64,000 nucleotides of DNA, from contig CAYVQF010000016.1 of NCBI GenBank assembly GCA_964454015.1, positions 21,828 to 85,827 of the forward strand. Reading direction: 5' to 3'. Within the stretch, counting starts at the first letter, position 1, and each line of letters opens with the position of its first letter. A program made the translations under genes and the position numbers. Under the pieces are notes generated by a model. The model was not told where the DNA came from. It saw only the letters and a list, made by a program, of their open reading frames with translations, and searched no databases. This stretch comes from CAYVQF01 sp964454015. GTDB lineage: Bacteria; Myxococcota_A; Bradymonadia; UBA4248. This document shows positions 24,378 through 32,284 of this stretch, in pieces.

Positions 24378-26186
24378 CTAGTTGATAGCAAAGGGATAGT
24401 TGGCGATGCTCTTGTCGGAGCCACCGAAGGCGCGGAAGCGCATCCCGTTGACCACTTTGAGCACACACGCGCCGACACGGGTTCCTTCGAACTCGGAGCT
24501 GGAGATCCTGGCGTTGGTGACACGTCCGTCCCCTTTGATGACGAAGGAGACGCGCAGGGTGCCTTTGACCTCAGCGTCACGGCTGCAAGTTCTGATTTGG
24601 CCGAAGTTCTGTCGCACGACCTTACCGATTTCGTCCTTGGTGAGGTCACCGCTCGAATCACCGCCGCTGTCGCTCTCTTTGGGCTTGGTTTCTTTGGGCT
24701 TGGTTTCTTTGGGCTTGGTTTCGCGAGGAGGTGTGGTTTCTTTGGGCTTGGTGTCGCGTGTTTCGGCGGGCTTCGTGGTTTCTTTGGTGGAGGATGACTC
24801 TCTCGGTTTGGTGTCTCTTGGGGTGGTGCGGGTTTCGCTGGTTTTGGTAGCAGCGGCGGCCTCGACGGCGGCGGTTTCGGTGGCATCGTCTTGGGTGTCG
24901 CCGTTCTCAGCGCCCTCGTCGCCTTTGGGATCCCCTTCGGTGGCGGTGTTGGCTGGTGCTTCGGTGTCTTCTTTGGTGGGCTCTTCTGGTGTGACCTGTT
25001 GGGTGGTGGTGTCGCCGGGTACTTGATGGGCGACGACGGCCGCGCCTCCGACCCCGAGATCGGGTGCTTCGACGGGTTGCTGCACCGGTGCGGCTGTTTT
25101 GGCCCCAGGGGTCGGTTTGTCGTCTTTGGAGAGGACCAGGATGAGGACCACTGTGATGAGGGCCAGGAAGACGAAGGCACCGGCGCTGATGCCGATGATG
25201 AGGCCCGTGTTGGACTTCCTGGTGCCGAGGGGCATCATGGCCGGCACGGGGATGACAGCGCCATCGAAGCCGCCGTCGTCAAAGGATTTCCTTTTGTCCG
25301 CCGGGACGGCTTGGCTCGAGGCGAGGGCCTTGATGTCGATGAGGCCAGAGCCGGTGGTTGCGGGCGCATTCTTTTCTTTGGAGGTGCGCCCACTGACGGC
25401 TTGCAGGTTTGACAGGCTGAAGAGCACGGAGTTTTCACTTCGCGCGCCGACGAGATCGTTGGCAGTGACTCTCGGGCCTTTGCTCTGGATGTCGAGATCG
25501 TCGAGTCCGCCGAAGTCACTTTCAGGGGCTTCGGCGGGTGCGCTGAGATCGCCAAAGGCTTCAAAGCCCGAGGGCTCTGGTGCCGATGCGGCTGCAAAAG
25601 CGGCTACGCCCTGTGCTTGGCCGACGGCGTCAAGGGGGAGAATCCGGGTTTCGTCTGCCTCGTCGTGATCTTCGCTCGGGGCATTGATTCCAGCGAGTTG
25701 CTGGTCGTAGGCTGCTTGTTGGTCGTAGGCTGCTTGTTGGTCGTAGGCTGCTTGTTGGTCGTAGGCCGCCTGTTGGTCGTAGGCCGCTTGTTGGTCGTAG
25801 GCCGCCTGTTGATCAGGGAGCGCCTGTTGATCAGGGAGCGCCTGAGGGTCTGGTGCAGCGATTTCGGCGGCTCCTTGGGCGAGGTGCTCGAATTCGGGCG
25901 CAGCCGAGACCTGGACCCAATCGCCGTAGCCATCTCTCCAGATATAGGAGTCCAGCAAGATCTGCTGGTTGTAGTAGTAAGCTTCGACGTCTCGCGCAGA
26001 GATGGGTCCGACCTGTTCCCCGTTAATGACCACATACCAGATGGCTTCTTCGGCCTGCTGGTTGTGTGTGCCGTCGACGACGATGGTGTACGAGCACTTT
26101 TTGCAGCGAATTTTGAAAGGCTTGTTGCGCACGCGATCATCGGGGATCGAGTACTTGGTGCCGCAGCTATCGCAGACGATTCTCAT
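24378..26186 (-). CDS. gltJ: GltJ/AgmX-like gliding-motility protein (zinc ribbon, GYF, transmembrane, TonB-like)
   Basis: A 602-aa protein with domains in the order known for Myxococcus GltJ/AgmX. First comes an N-terminal MJ0042 zinc ribbon (Cys5, Cys8, Cys28, Cys31). A GYF domain follows (about 48-95; WYVVINGEQVGPIS, YIWRDGYGDWVQV). Then comes a disordered region with six AAYDQQ repeats (128-163), followed by motifs ENSVLFSLSNLQ and SGLIDIKALA. A single transmembrane helix (TGLIIGISAGAFVFLALI) leads to a Thr/Lys/Pro-rich linker (KETKP repeats) and a C-terminal AgmX/TonB-like domain (GTLRVSFVIKGDGRVTNARI). In Myxococcus the cytoplasmic part binds motility regulators and the periplasmic part links to outer-membrane Glt proteins. 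The gene follows a CglF-like small gene. The homology call rests on domain order, not on an alignment. Confidence 0.8.
   Translation of the reverse strand: MRIVCDSCGTKYSIPDDRVRNKPFKIRCKKCSYTIVVDGTHNQQAEEAIWYVVINGEQVGPISARDVEAYYYNQQILLDSYIWRDGYGDWVQVSAAPEFEHLAQGAAEIAAPDPQALPDQQALPDQQAAYDQQAAYDQQAAYDQQAAYDQQAAYDQQAAYDQQLAGINAPSEDHDEADETRILPLDAVGQAQGVAAFAAASAPEPSGFEAFGDLSAPAEAPESDFGGLDDLDIQSKGPRVTANDLVGARSENSVLFSLSNLQAVSGRTSKEKNAPATTGSGLIDIKALASSQAVPADKRKSFDDGGFDGAVIPVPAMMPLGTRKSNTGLIIGISAGAFVFLALITVVLILVLSKDDKPTPGAKTAAPVQQPVEAPDLGVGGAAVVAHQVPGDTTTQQVTPEEPTKEDTEAPANTATEGDPKGDEGAENGDTQDDATETAAVEAAAATKTSETRTTPRDTKPRESSSTKETTKPAETRDTKPKETTPPRETKPKETKPKETKPKESDSGGDSSGDLTKDEIGKVVRQNFGQIRTCSRDAEVKGTLRVSFVIKGDGRVTNARISSSEFEGTRVGACVLKVVNGMRFRAFGGSDKSIANYPFAIN
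24676..24720 (-). repeat. Three perfect 15-bp tandem repeats coding KETKP
   Basis: The unit TCTTTGGGCTTGGTT (plus strand) occurs three times in direct contact inside the gltJ-like gene. It encodes Lys-Glu-Thr-Lys-Pro in the periplasmic linker, and copy number may vary between strains. Confidence 0.75.
25698..25841 (-). repeat. 18-bp tandem repeats coding (A)AYDQQ and ALPDQQ
   Basis: Eight 18-bp units, six AAYDQQ (25698-25805) and two ALPDQQ (25806-25841), with a few synonymous changes. They lie between the GYF domain and the transmembrane helix of the gltJ-like protein. Their in-frame length means copy changes would preserve the reading frame. Confidence 0.85.
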
Positions 26187-26238
26187 GCGAAAACGTCTCC
26201 CGTTGGCTCAGTGGTAACGTAAAGGGCGAAGGAGAAAA

Positions 26239-26493
26239 TCATTGATTGAGGGCTTCCTCTTGCACCGAGTCTTGAATGTTGGGGAGGAAGCTCTTCTTCA
26301 GGGCGAGCAGGCGTTCGAACTTGGCTTTGTTGCGCGCGTTTTCGAACATGCCCTGGGGCCTTTTGAACTCACCATCGATGAGCATGTCATCGAAGTTGTA
26401 GAATTTTTCTTTAACACTGCCGTCTTGGGCGAAGGCGGGTGCGAAGGAGGCGAGTGACAGTGCCAGAACAAAGGCTGTGACCCAAGCTTTCAT
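26239..26493 (-). CDS. Small secreted protein, possible CglF-like gliding component
   Basis: An 84-aa product with a signal peptide (MKAWVTAFVLALSLASFAPAFAQ) and a mature part of about 60 residues: FDDMLIDGEFKRPQGMFEN, then FERLLALKKSFLPNIQDSV. The pattern ID-GE--P-G...R...F..LL.L...F.P...SV fits my recollection of the myxobacterial CglF family, small periplasmic proteins needed for gliding; this match is from memory and unverified. The start is set by GGAG six bases upstream. It is the first gene after a strong promoter and precedes the gltJ-like gene by 52 bp, which supports a common function. Confidence 0.65.
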   Translation of the reverse strand: MKAWVTAFVLALSLASFAPAFAQDGSVKEKFYNFDDMLIDGEFKRPQGMFENARNKAKFERLLALKKSFLPNIQDSVQEEALNQ

Positions 26494-26562
26494 TGGGAAC
26501 TCCATACACGATGGGCGCATGCGGTTGCGTCAATTCGCAAAAAGCGCAGACACATTGGGGAG

Positions 26563-26591
26563 ACTATAGCAAGGGGCGGGCCTAGGGTCAA
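26563..26591 (-). promoter_or_regulatory. Strong sigma-70 promoter of the gltJ operon
   Basis: On the minus strand TTGACC (26586-26591) and TATAGT (26563-26568) are spaced by 17 bp, five of six consensus matches in each box. The inferred start near 26556 gives a leader of about 60 nt. Confidence 0.65.
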
Positions 26592-26678
26592 TCCAGCCAC
26601 CATGGCTGAAATGTCAGCATGGAGACGCGCGGGGGCGTCGGGTCTTTGCTGAGACAAGGGAGGGCATGGGAGGGTTTC

Positions 26679-27305
26679 TCAGGGAAAAAAAGACTCGAGG
26701 CAGCGAGTCTGCAAGGCGCGGCGGTGTTGTCTCAGGGCGAGGGCGTCGAAGATGGCTGTGAGTTCCCGTTTTGCCGCGGCGAGGTCGTGGTTGACGACGA
26801 GAAAGTCGAAGCGCTTGTGGTGACTCAGTTCTTCGGTGGCTTTGGCGAGTCGCTTGACGATGCTGCTTTCGCTGTCGGTGGCACGGGCCCGCAGGCGTTG
26901 GGAGAGCACCGCCATGGAGGGTGGGGCGATCAGTACGGACCAGGCCAGGGGGTAGCCATTCTTGAGCTGGATGGCGCCCTGGAAATCGATGTCGAAGATG
27001 AGGGTGCGGTGTTGGGTCGCGACGTCTGCGATGGTGCTCTTGGGCGAGCCATAGTAGTTGCCGTGGACCTCCGCCCACTCTGCGAGGGCTTGGTCGTCGA
27101 TGAGGCGCAGGAAATGGTCTTTATGGGTGAAGTGGTAGTCTTGGCCATCGACTTCCTGGCCGCGTGGTGCGCGCGTCGTGTAGGAGACAGAGAGCTGGGC
27201 TGCGGGGCGGTTGGCGAGGAGATCGGCGATGAGGGTGCTCTTTCCGGCACCACTCGGGCCACAGACGATGAGGAGGTGTTCATCGACGATTGGGGTGATG
27301 GGCAT
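26679..27305 (-). CDS. gmk: Guanylate kinase
   Basis: Phosphorylates GMP to GDP with ATP in purine nucleotide synthesis. The P-loop GPSGAGKST is at residues 16-24, followed by the GMP-binding region (SVSYTTRAPRGQEVDGQDYHF) and FIEWAEVHGNYYGSP-like residues (LAEWAEVHGNYYGSPKS). Length 208 aa is normal. GGAG lies 6 nt before the ATG. It directly follows yicC, a conserved pairing in bacteria. The usual rpoZ gene does not follow it. Confidence 0.95.
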   Translation of the reverse strand: MPITPIVDEHLLIVCGPSGAGKSTLIADLLANRPAAQLSVSYTTRAPRGQEVDGQDYHFTHKDHFLRLIDDQALAEWAEVHGNYYGSPKSTIADVATQHRTLIFDIDFQGAIQLKNGYPLAWSVLIAPPSMAVLSQRLRARATDSESSIVKRLAKATEELSHHKRFDFLVVNHDLAAAKRELTAIFDALALRQHRRALQTRCLESFFP

Positions 27306-27329
27306 CTTGGGCTCCAGGGGGATTGGGGT

Positions 27330-28226
27330 CTACTGTAGGTTGGCGCTCTGTTCACGCATGGCGTCGATGAGCGCTCTGAGCTCGATGGTGTGTTGTGCGA
27401 TGTCGCTGTCCTTGGCTTTGGCGGCGATGGTAGAGACCTCTCGGTTCAGTTCTTGGAGATAGAAATCGAGTTTTTTCCCCATGCACAACGTGGGTGGAGG
27501 TTCTGGTGGGAAGAGATCGGCGATGGCGTCGAGGTGGCATTGGGCGCGGAGCAGCTCTTCCTGGATGTCAGCTTTTTCGGCGATGATGGCGACCTCTTGG
27601 GCCAAGCGCTGAGGGTCCAGGGGGAGTTCTTGTGCCAGGGCGGCGACGCGCTCCAGGATGCGCTTCTGGAATTCGGAGATGCGCTCGGGGGCGCGCTGGG
27701 CAATGTGTTCGAGGTGATGGGTGCAGCGCTGGTGCATCTCCAAAATGCCTTGGTGCAGCCGCTGACCTTCGGTTTTTCGCGTTTGGTTGAGGGCGTGGAG
27801 GGCGGCGATGGTGGCCTCCATGAGCAGTGGCAGGTGCTGGTCGATCTCCGAACTGAGATCGTTGCCTTGATCGCGCCAGAGATCATGCGCTTTGAGGAGC
27901 GCGGGGATGAAGCGTTCTTCTGACCAATGGAGGTCGAGGGCAGTGGCGAGTATTTTGAGGTCTTGCAGGCGTTTTTGGGCAAAGGAGAGGTCGAAGCCCG
28001 GCCGTTCTCGCTGAGCGGTCTCAACGGTGATGAAGAGCTCGACTCTTCCTCTGCCGATGTGTTCGCGGAACAGGGGCAGGGCTTCGATTTCAAAACGCGG
28101 TGAGCTAGGGTTGGTGACGATCCTGGTGTCGAGGCCGCGATGGTTGACGGATCGAAGTTGGGCCCGGATCTCGATGCTTTCGTTTTGCAGAGTGTAATGG
28201 CCAAAGCCGGTCATGCTGTAGGTCAT
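27330..28226 (-). CDS. yicC: YicC-family endoribonuclease
   Basis: A 298-aa protein starting MTYSMTGFGHYTLQNESIEI and reading on through LRSVNHRGLDTRI, the defining N-terminus of the YicC family. The C-terminal DUF1732 part (GKKLDFYLQELNREVSTIAAKA, then IELRALIDAMREQ) is intact. Family members cut RNA, including regulatory RNAs, and are commonly encoded just before gmk as here (24 bp gap). Confidence 0.93.
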   Translation of the reverse strand: MTYSMTGFGHYTLQNESIEIRAQLRSVNHRGLDTRIVTNPSSPRFEIEALPLFREHIGRGRVELFITVETAQRERPGFDLSFAQKRLQDLKILATALDLHWSEERFIPALLKAHDLWRDQGNDLSSEIDQHLPLLMEATIAALHALNQTRKTEGQRLHQGILEMHQRCTHHLEHIAQRAPERISEFQKRILERVAALAQELPLDPQRLAQEVAIIAEKADIQEELLRAQCHLDAIADLFPPEPPPTLCMGKKLDFYLQELNREVSTIAAKAKDSDIAQHTIELRALIDAMREQSANLQ

Positions 28227-28279
28227 GGTGTCGTCCAGGTGGGCAAGGGGTTTTGCAGTGCGGCAGGCGCCGTGGCGGC

Positions 28280-29941
28280 TCAGTGGAGGAGGCGGAGGCG
28301 CTGGAGAATGGGTTCGATGCGATCGGTGGCGTGGATTTCGATGTTGGGAACTGAGGCTTGGCGCAGGGCCCGCAAGACGCGCCGGCGTTCGTGGCGATCG
28401 CCCGCGGCAAAGATCTCGTGCAGGATGCTCTGTTCTGGGCTTTGGTCACTGGGGTTGACATAGGAGGGCGCCACTGGCACGAGGAAGGCGACTTTGTGTC
28501 GTTTGGCGCGGGCGAGGTGGAGCGTTTTGACGAGACGCTCGGTGTGCATCAGCCCGGAGAGGTCCGTGATAATCAGGACCAAGGTTGGCCCTTTGGCGCG
28601 GACGATGGCTGCTTCGAGGGCGGCGACCAGGCCATGCTCTTTGGTGCCGAAGCGTGCTTCGGTGCGGAAGGGGATCTCCACGCCGTGCAAGAGGCAGAAG
28701 TGGCGCGCGAGGGAGAGTTGCTTGGCGCGGACGATGCCGACCCGTTCTTCGGCGAGGCTGGTCGGTGCTTGGTCGTGGATGGCACTCCTCAACCACCGGT
28801 TGAGGAGCTCGACATCGATATGGTCCTCGATGGCTGGGGGTCGATTGGTGCTGTGTCGTCTGGGTGCGCGGCGGCGGAAATCCAAGCGGAACTGAAGCAT
28901 GAGGAAGCGGACGAGGGCGTCGATGACTTCGTCTTCGTCGTATTCGGTGAGGCCTTCATCGACGACACGATGGAGCCCGAGGAGGTGTTTCTGCAGGCGT
29001 TGGAAGTGGAGGCGGCCTTCGCGGGGGGGGAGGTGTCCGTAGATCCTCTCGTCGAAGGTGATGAGCCCACATTGATCGTTTCCGCGCAGGAGGTTGCGGG
29101 AGAAATCGACGATGAGTCGCAGGGCATGCTCGAGTTTGTCTTGCTGGTGGCGGGCGCCTCTCATGGTGGTCGAGATGTCGAGGAGGAGGTAGGCGTTGAT
29201 GGCACGTTCGCTCTCGAAGTCTCTGACCATGAGTCGGCCGCAGCGTGCCGTGGCCTTCCAGGCGATGTTGCGGAAGGGATCGCCCGGCTGGTGCTCGCGG
29301 ATCTCTCTGAGATCGGTGCCGAAGCCGCGCTGGCGAATGAAGTGCATACCGAAGCGCTCGTCGAGGGTGAGCGCCGTTGGCTGGTGTTGCTGCGCTTGGG
29401 GGAGGGGTTTGGGGAGGAAGAGCATGGCCAGCGGGGCCGCTTTGTAGGTGCGAACGGCGAAGAGGGAGAAGGAGGTCAGAGCGGTGAGGTGGATGCCGTG
29501 GATGAACCAGCGGCCGCTGCGGTGGGCGGTCGTAGGGATTGCGGTCTGTAGCCAGGCGTGCGCATCGAGGTCGAGGCTGGGCAGGCACTCGGCGTCACAG
29601 GAGAGCGGGGTGGAGGCCTCAGGGATGGTGTGGGTGAGGCGCAGGCGCCAGCCGCTGCGGTTGTGCAGGAGCAGGCGCGGGTGGACCGTGTCGTGGGTGA
29701 GCAGGTGGGCACCAGCCTGGGGCGGTTTGACACTGACCTGAAGCATGTTGTCGAGGATACGCCCGACGGGGATGGTGATGAAGTAGGCCACGATGAGGAC
29801 GCCGAGCATGGCTGAGGCGCCTAGGAGCACAGGCCACACGGCCTGGCTCTTTCCCATGGTGGCCAAGAGTGCGGCTGCGCAGAACCAGGTGAGCGCGCTG
29901 GCCAGGAGGGCTTTGCCTGCGGTGGTGAGATAGGGGGGCAT
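28280..29941 (-). CDS. DUF58 domain membrane protein
   Basis: A 553-aa protein with two N-terminal transmembrane helices (ALLASALTWFCAAALLATM; AMLGVLIVAYFITIPV). The DUF58 signature GTDLREIREHQPGDPFRNIAWKATARCGRLMVRDFE-like segment is complete, followed by a von Willebrand A-like fold (INAYLLLDISTTM...LVLIITDLSGL). DUF58 proteins work with MoxR AAA+ ATPases, which lie immediately upstream here, in envelope stress, protein maturation or motility. It is the last gene of the MoxR locus and lies 27 bp after moxR. Confidence 0.85.
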   Translation of the reverse strand: MPPYLTTAGKALLASALTWFCAAALLATMGKSQAVWPVLLGASAMLGVLIVAYFITIPVGRILDNMLQVSVKPPQAGAHLLTHDTVHPRLLLHNRSGWRLRLTHTIPEASTPLSCDAECLPSLDLDAHAWLQTAIPTTAHRSGRWFIHGIHLTALTSFSLFAVRTYKAAPLAMLFLPKPLPQAQQHQPTALTLDERFGMHFIRQRGFGTDLREIREHQPGDPFRNIAWKATARCGRLMVRDFESERAINAYLLLDISTTMRGARHQQDKLEHALRLIVDFSRNLLRGNDQCGLITFDERIYGHLPPREGRLHFQRLQKHLLGLHRVVDEGLTEYDEDEVIDALVRFLMLQFRLDFRRRAPRRHSTNRPPAIEDHIDVELLNRWLRSAIHDQAPTSLAEERVGIVRAKQLSLARHFCLLHGVEIPFRTEARFGTKEHGLVAALEAAIVRAKGPTLVLIITDLSGLMHTERLVKTLHLARAKRHKVAFLVPVAPSYVNPSDQSPEQSILHEIFAAGDRHERRRVLRALRQASVPNIEIHATDRIEPILQRLRLLH

Positions 29942-29968
29942 AGGGGCTGGTGTCAGGCGTGGTGAGGG

Positions 29969-30946
29969 TCAGGCGTAGCGTACGCTCTCGATGGCTTGAG
30001 CGACGACGTCGGCAGCGGTGGTCCCACTGATCTCGGCCTCTGGGTGGATGAGGATCCGGTGGGGGAGGACGAATGGGGCCATGGTTTTGATGTCGTCGGG
30101 GAGTACGTAGTCTCTGGCCTGCAAGAGCGCCCGGGCCCTGGCCGAGCGGAGTAGGGCGATGGCGGCGCGTGGGCTGGCTCCGAGGGCGACGTCTGGTACT
30201 TCGCGGGTGAAACGCACCAGCTTGGCCATGTAGAGGAGCAGCTCATCGCGGACGGTGACCTGCTCGCTGGCGTCGGCCCAGTGGTTGATTTCCTCAGGCG
30301 TGAAGATGGCTTGCAGGGGGGCGCTGCGGTGGGTGTGTTGGGCCAGGACCCGAACCTCGTCGTTGAGGGTGGGGTAGTCGATGCGGATTTTGATGAGGAA
30401 GCGATCGAGCTGGGCCTCGGGCAGCAGGTAGACGCCTTCTTGCTCGACGGGGTTTTGGGTGGCGAGGACCAAGAAAGGGGACGGGAGCGCCTTGGTGACG
30501 CCATCGATGGTGACCTGCTCTTCCTGCATGGCCTCGAGGAGGGCGCTCTGGGTTTTGGCCGGGGCGCGGTTGATCTCATCACCGAGGACGATGTTGGCGA
30601 AGACCGGCCCTTCGCGAAGTACGAAGGCGTCACTTTTGCGGTCATAGACGTAGGTGCCAGTGATGTCGCTGGGCAACAAATCCGGCGTGAACTGGATGCG
30701 GCGGTAGGTGCAGTCGAGGGTCTGGGCGAAGGCCTTGACGAGGGTGGTCTTGGCGACGCCTGGGACCCCTTCGAGGAGGACGTGTCCCCTTGCCAGTAGC
30801 GCGACCAGCAGGACTTCGAGGGTGGAGATGGGGCCGACGAAGGCCGTGGCGATGGCTTGGCGCATCTGCTCGAAGCGCTGGGTGAGATCGGGGGCGTCGT
30901 CGGTGACGCGGGGCTGTTCATCTGAGGCATGTTCACACATGGCCAT
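29969..30946 (-). CDS. MoxR-family AAA+ ATPase
   Basis: A 325-aa ATPase with Walker A (GVPGVAKTTL, residues about 60-69), Walker B (LGDEINRAP) and sensor motif (LVLATQNPVEQEG). MoxR ATPases act as chaperones with DUF58/VWA partners. The start ATG abuts the TGA of the DUF4350 gene, with AAGGG just upstream, so translation is coupled. The upstream partners (DUF4350 and a large membrane protein) and the downstream DUF58 gene make a standard RavA/MoxR-type locus. Confidence 0.93.
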   Translation of the reverse strand: MAMCEHASDEQPRVTDDAPDLTQRFEQMRQAIATAFVGPISTLEVLLVALLARGHVLLEGVPGVAKTTLVKAFAQTLDCTYRRIQFTPDLLPSDITGTYVYDRKSDAFVLREGPVFANIVLGDEINRAPAKTQSALLEAMQEEQVTIDGVTKALPSPFLVLATQNPVEQEGVYLLPEAQLDRFLIKIRIDYPTLNDEVRVLAQHTHRSAPLQAIFTPEEINHWADASEQVTVRDELLLYMAKLVRFTREVPDVALGASPRAAIALLRSARARALLQARDYVLPDDIKTMAPFVLPHRILIHPEAEISGTTAADVVAQAIESVRYA

Positions 30947-32284
30947 TCATCCCTTCATGCCGAGTGAGGCGCGCATTTCTTGGCAAGATCTGTGGAGGCG
31001 GAGGAGATCGTTTTTGGTCCACCTTCCGCGGGGTTGGGCGAAGAAGTGGACGCGGTTGGGCAGCCTGGCGAAGTCCCGCAGCAAACGCAAGGCCTGGGCG
31101 CGGCGATGTTTCCAAGCCAGGGGATCGTTGGCCGCGACGAGGTTGGCATAGCGCTGGGCGATTTCGGCCATTACGGCTGGACGGTAGCGTGCTTCTGTGT
31201 CGGGGATGGGGGTCCCTGGGTAGAGGCGTCGCAAGAAATCGTTCTCGAAATCGTCGCGCAGGATGGCGAGGGGGAGGGCGTAGGTCGGGGCGGTGGCGGT
31301 GCTGGAGAAGAGGTGCATGTTGCGCTCGAAATCGGAGCGCGGGATGAAGCGGTCTGGGGCTTTGATGATCAGGGTGAGGAAGCGCGGTGGGACCATGGGG
31401 AAGATGGCGAAGCCGAGGAGGAGGAGGCCTACGGTGAGGAGGAGCAGGACGGCCCTGAGGAAGCGCTGTTCAGGTAGCCAGTGGGTGGTGGCGGCGATGA
31501 GTTGGTTGAGATTGGTAAAGGCCTCGCGCAGGCGTTGGCGCTGGCGTGTCCTTTGTTTGTCTTGAAAGGTACCGCTCTGTGGGAAATCACCGACATAGAG
31601 ATCGATGGGACAAGGGTGTTGGTTGTCGCAGAGGTAGCGGAGGGTGTTGATGGCGAAGAGGCGGTTGTCCTCGAGGGAGAGCATGAGGTTGATGAGGAGG
31701 CTGGGATCGCCGACGAGGATGAGCTTGCCTTTGCCGAGGCTGAGATCATAGGCGAAGCCGAGGCTAGGATCGTCGTAGTAGATGACCGCAGGGAGGGTGG
31801 AGATGAAGGCCGCGGGGTGGTTGGCGGCGATGCGTCGCACGCCGTCGTCGAGGAGGGGGTGGGTGCCGGGTGTGTTGAGGAGGGGGAGGTTGGGGTTGGC
31901 GTTGAGGTGGAACTTGGCGGCGTGTGGCGGCGTTGGGTTCAGGCGGTGAATGGGCTCGCTGAGTTGGGCAAGAAAGGCGGCCGTGGATCCAAAGTCATCA
32001 TAAATGAGGACCCGACCGCCATCGGCGACGAAGTCTTGCAGATCTTTGGCCTGTAGAGGCTGATTGGGGTGGATGATGAGGATGGGGCGTTGTCGTTGGA
32101 GCTGGCTGTAGTCGAGGAGGCTGCGTGGGTTCAGGGTGAAGCCCTGTTCGAGGGCGGTGTGGACGAAGTCGCTGAGGCCGTCCCACGTTTGGCGTTGGCT
32201 GTTGAAGCTGTCGTGGCCGCGGGCCGGGGTGGCGCAGAGGATGAGGAGCGCCAGAGAGACGCATGGCGTGAGGCGGCTTAGCAT
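30947..32284 (-). CDS. DUF4350 domain membrane protein
   Basis: A 445-aa protein with a signal peptide (LTPCVSLALLILCATPARG). The DUF4350/GATase-like part includes RPILIIHPNQPLQ and LQDFVADGGRVLIYDDFGS, and GKGKLILVGDPSLLINLML follows. A transmembrane helix near residue 290 (FLRAVLLLLTVGLLLLGFAIF) separates it from a cytoplasmic helical tail. The start at 32284 overlaps the preceding gene by 7 bp (ATGCTAAG). Family members accompany MoxR and DUF58; biochemical role unknown. Confidence 0.8.
   Translation of the reverse strand: MLSRLTPCVSLALLILCATPARGHDSFNSQRQTWDGLSDFVHTALEQGFTLNPRSLLDYSQLQRQRPILIIHPNQPLQAKDLQDFVADGGRVLIYDDFGSTAAFLAQLSEPIHRLNPTPPHAAKFHLNANPNLPLLNTPGTHPLLDDGVRRIAANHPAAFISTLPAVIYYDDPSLGFAYDLSLGKGKLILVGDPSLLINLMLSLEDNRLFAINTLRYLCDNQHPCPIDLYVGDFPQSGTFQDKQRTRQRQRLREAFTNLNQLIAATTHWLPEQRFLRAVLLLLTVGLLLLGFAIFPMVPPRFLTLIIKAPDRFIPRSDFERNMHLFSSTATAPTYALPLAILRDDFENDFLRRLYPGTPIPDTEARYRPAVMAEIAQRYANLVAANDPLAWKHRRAQALRLLRDFARLPNRVHFFAQPRGRWTKNDLLRLHRSCQEMRASLGMKG

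Noticed and set aside
25698..25841. Short direct repeats resembling a CRISPR array
   Set aside because: Units are contiguous with no spacers and code AAYDQQ/ALPDQQ in frame within the GltJ-like protein.
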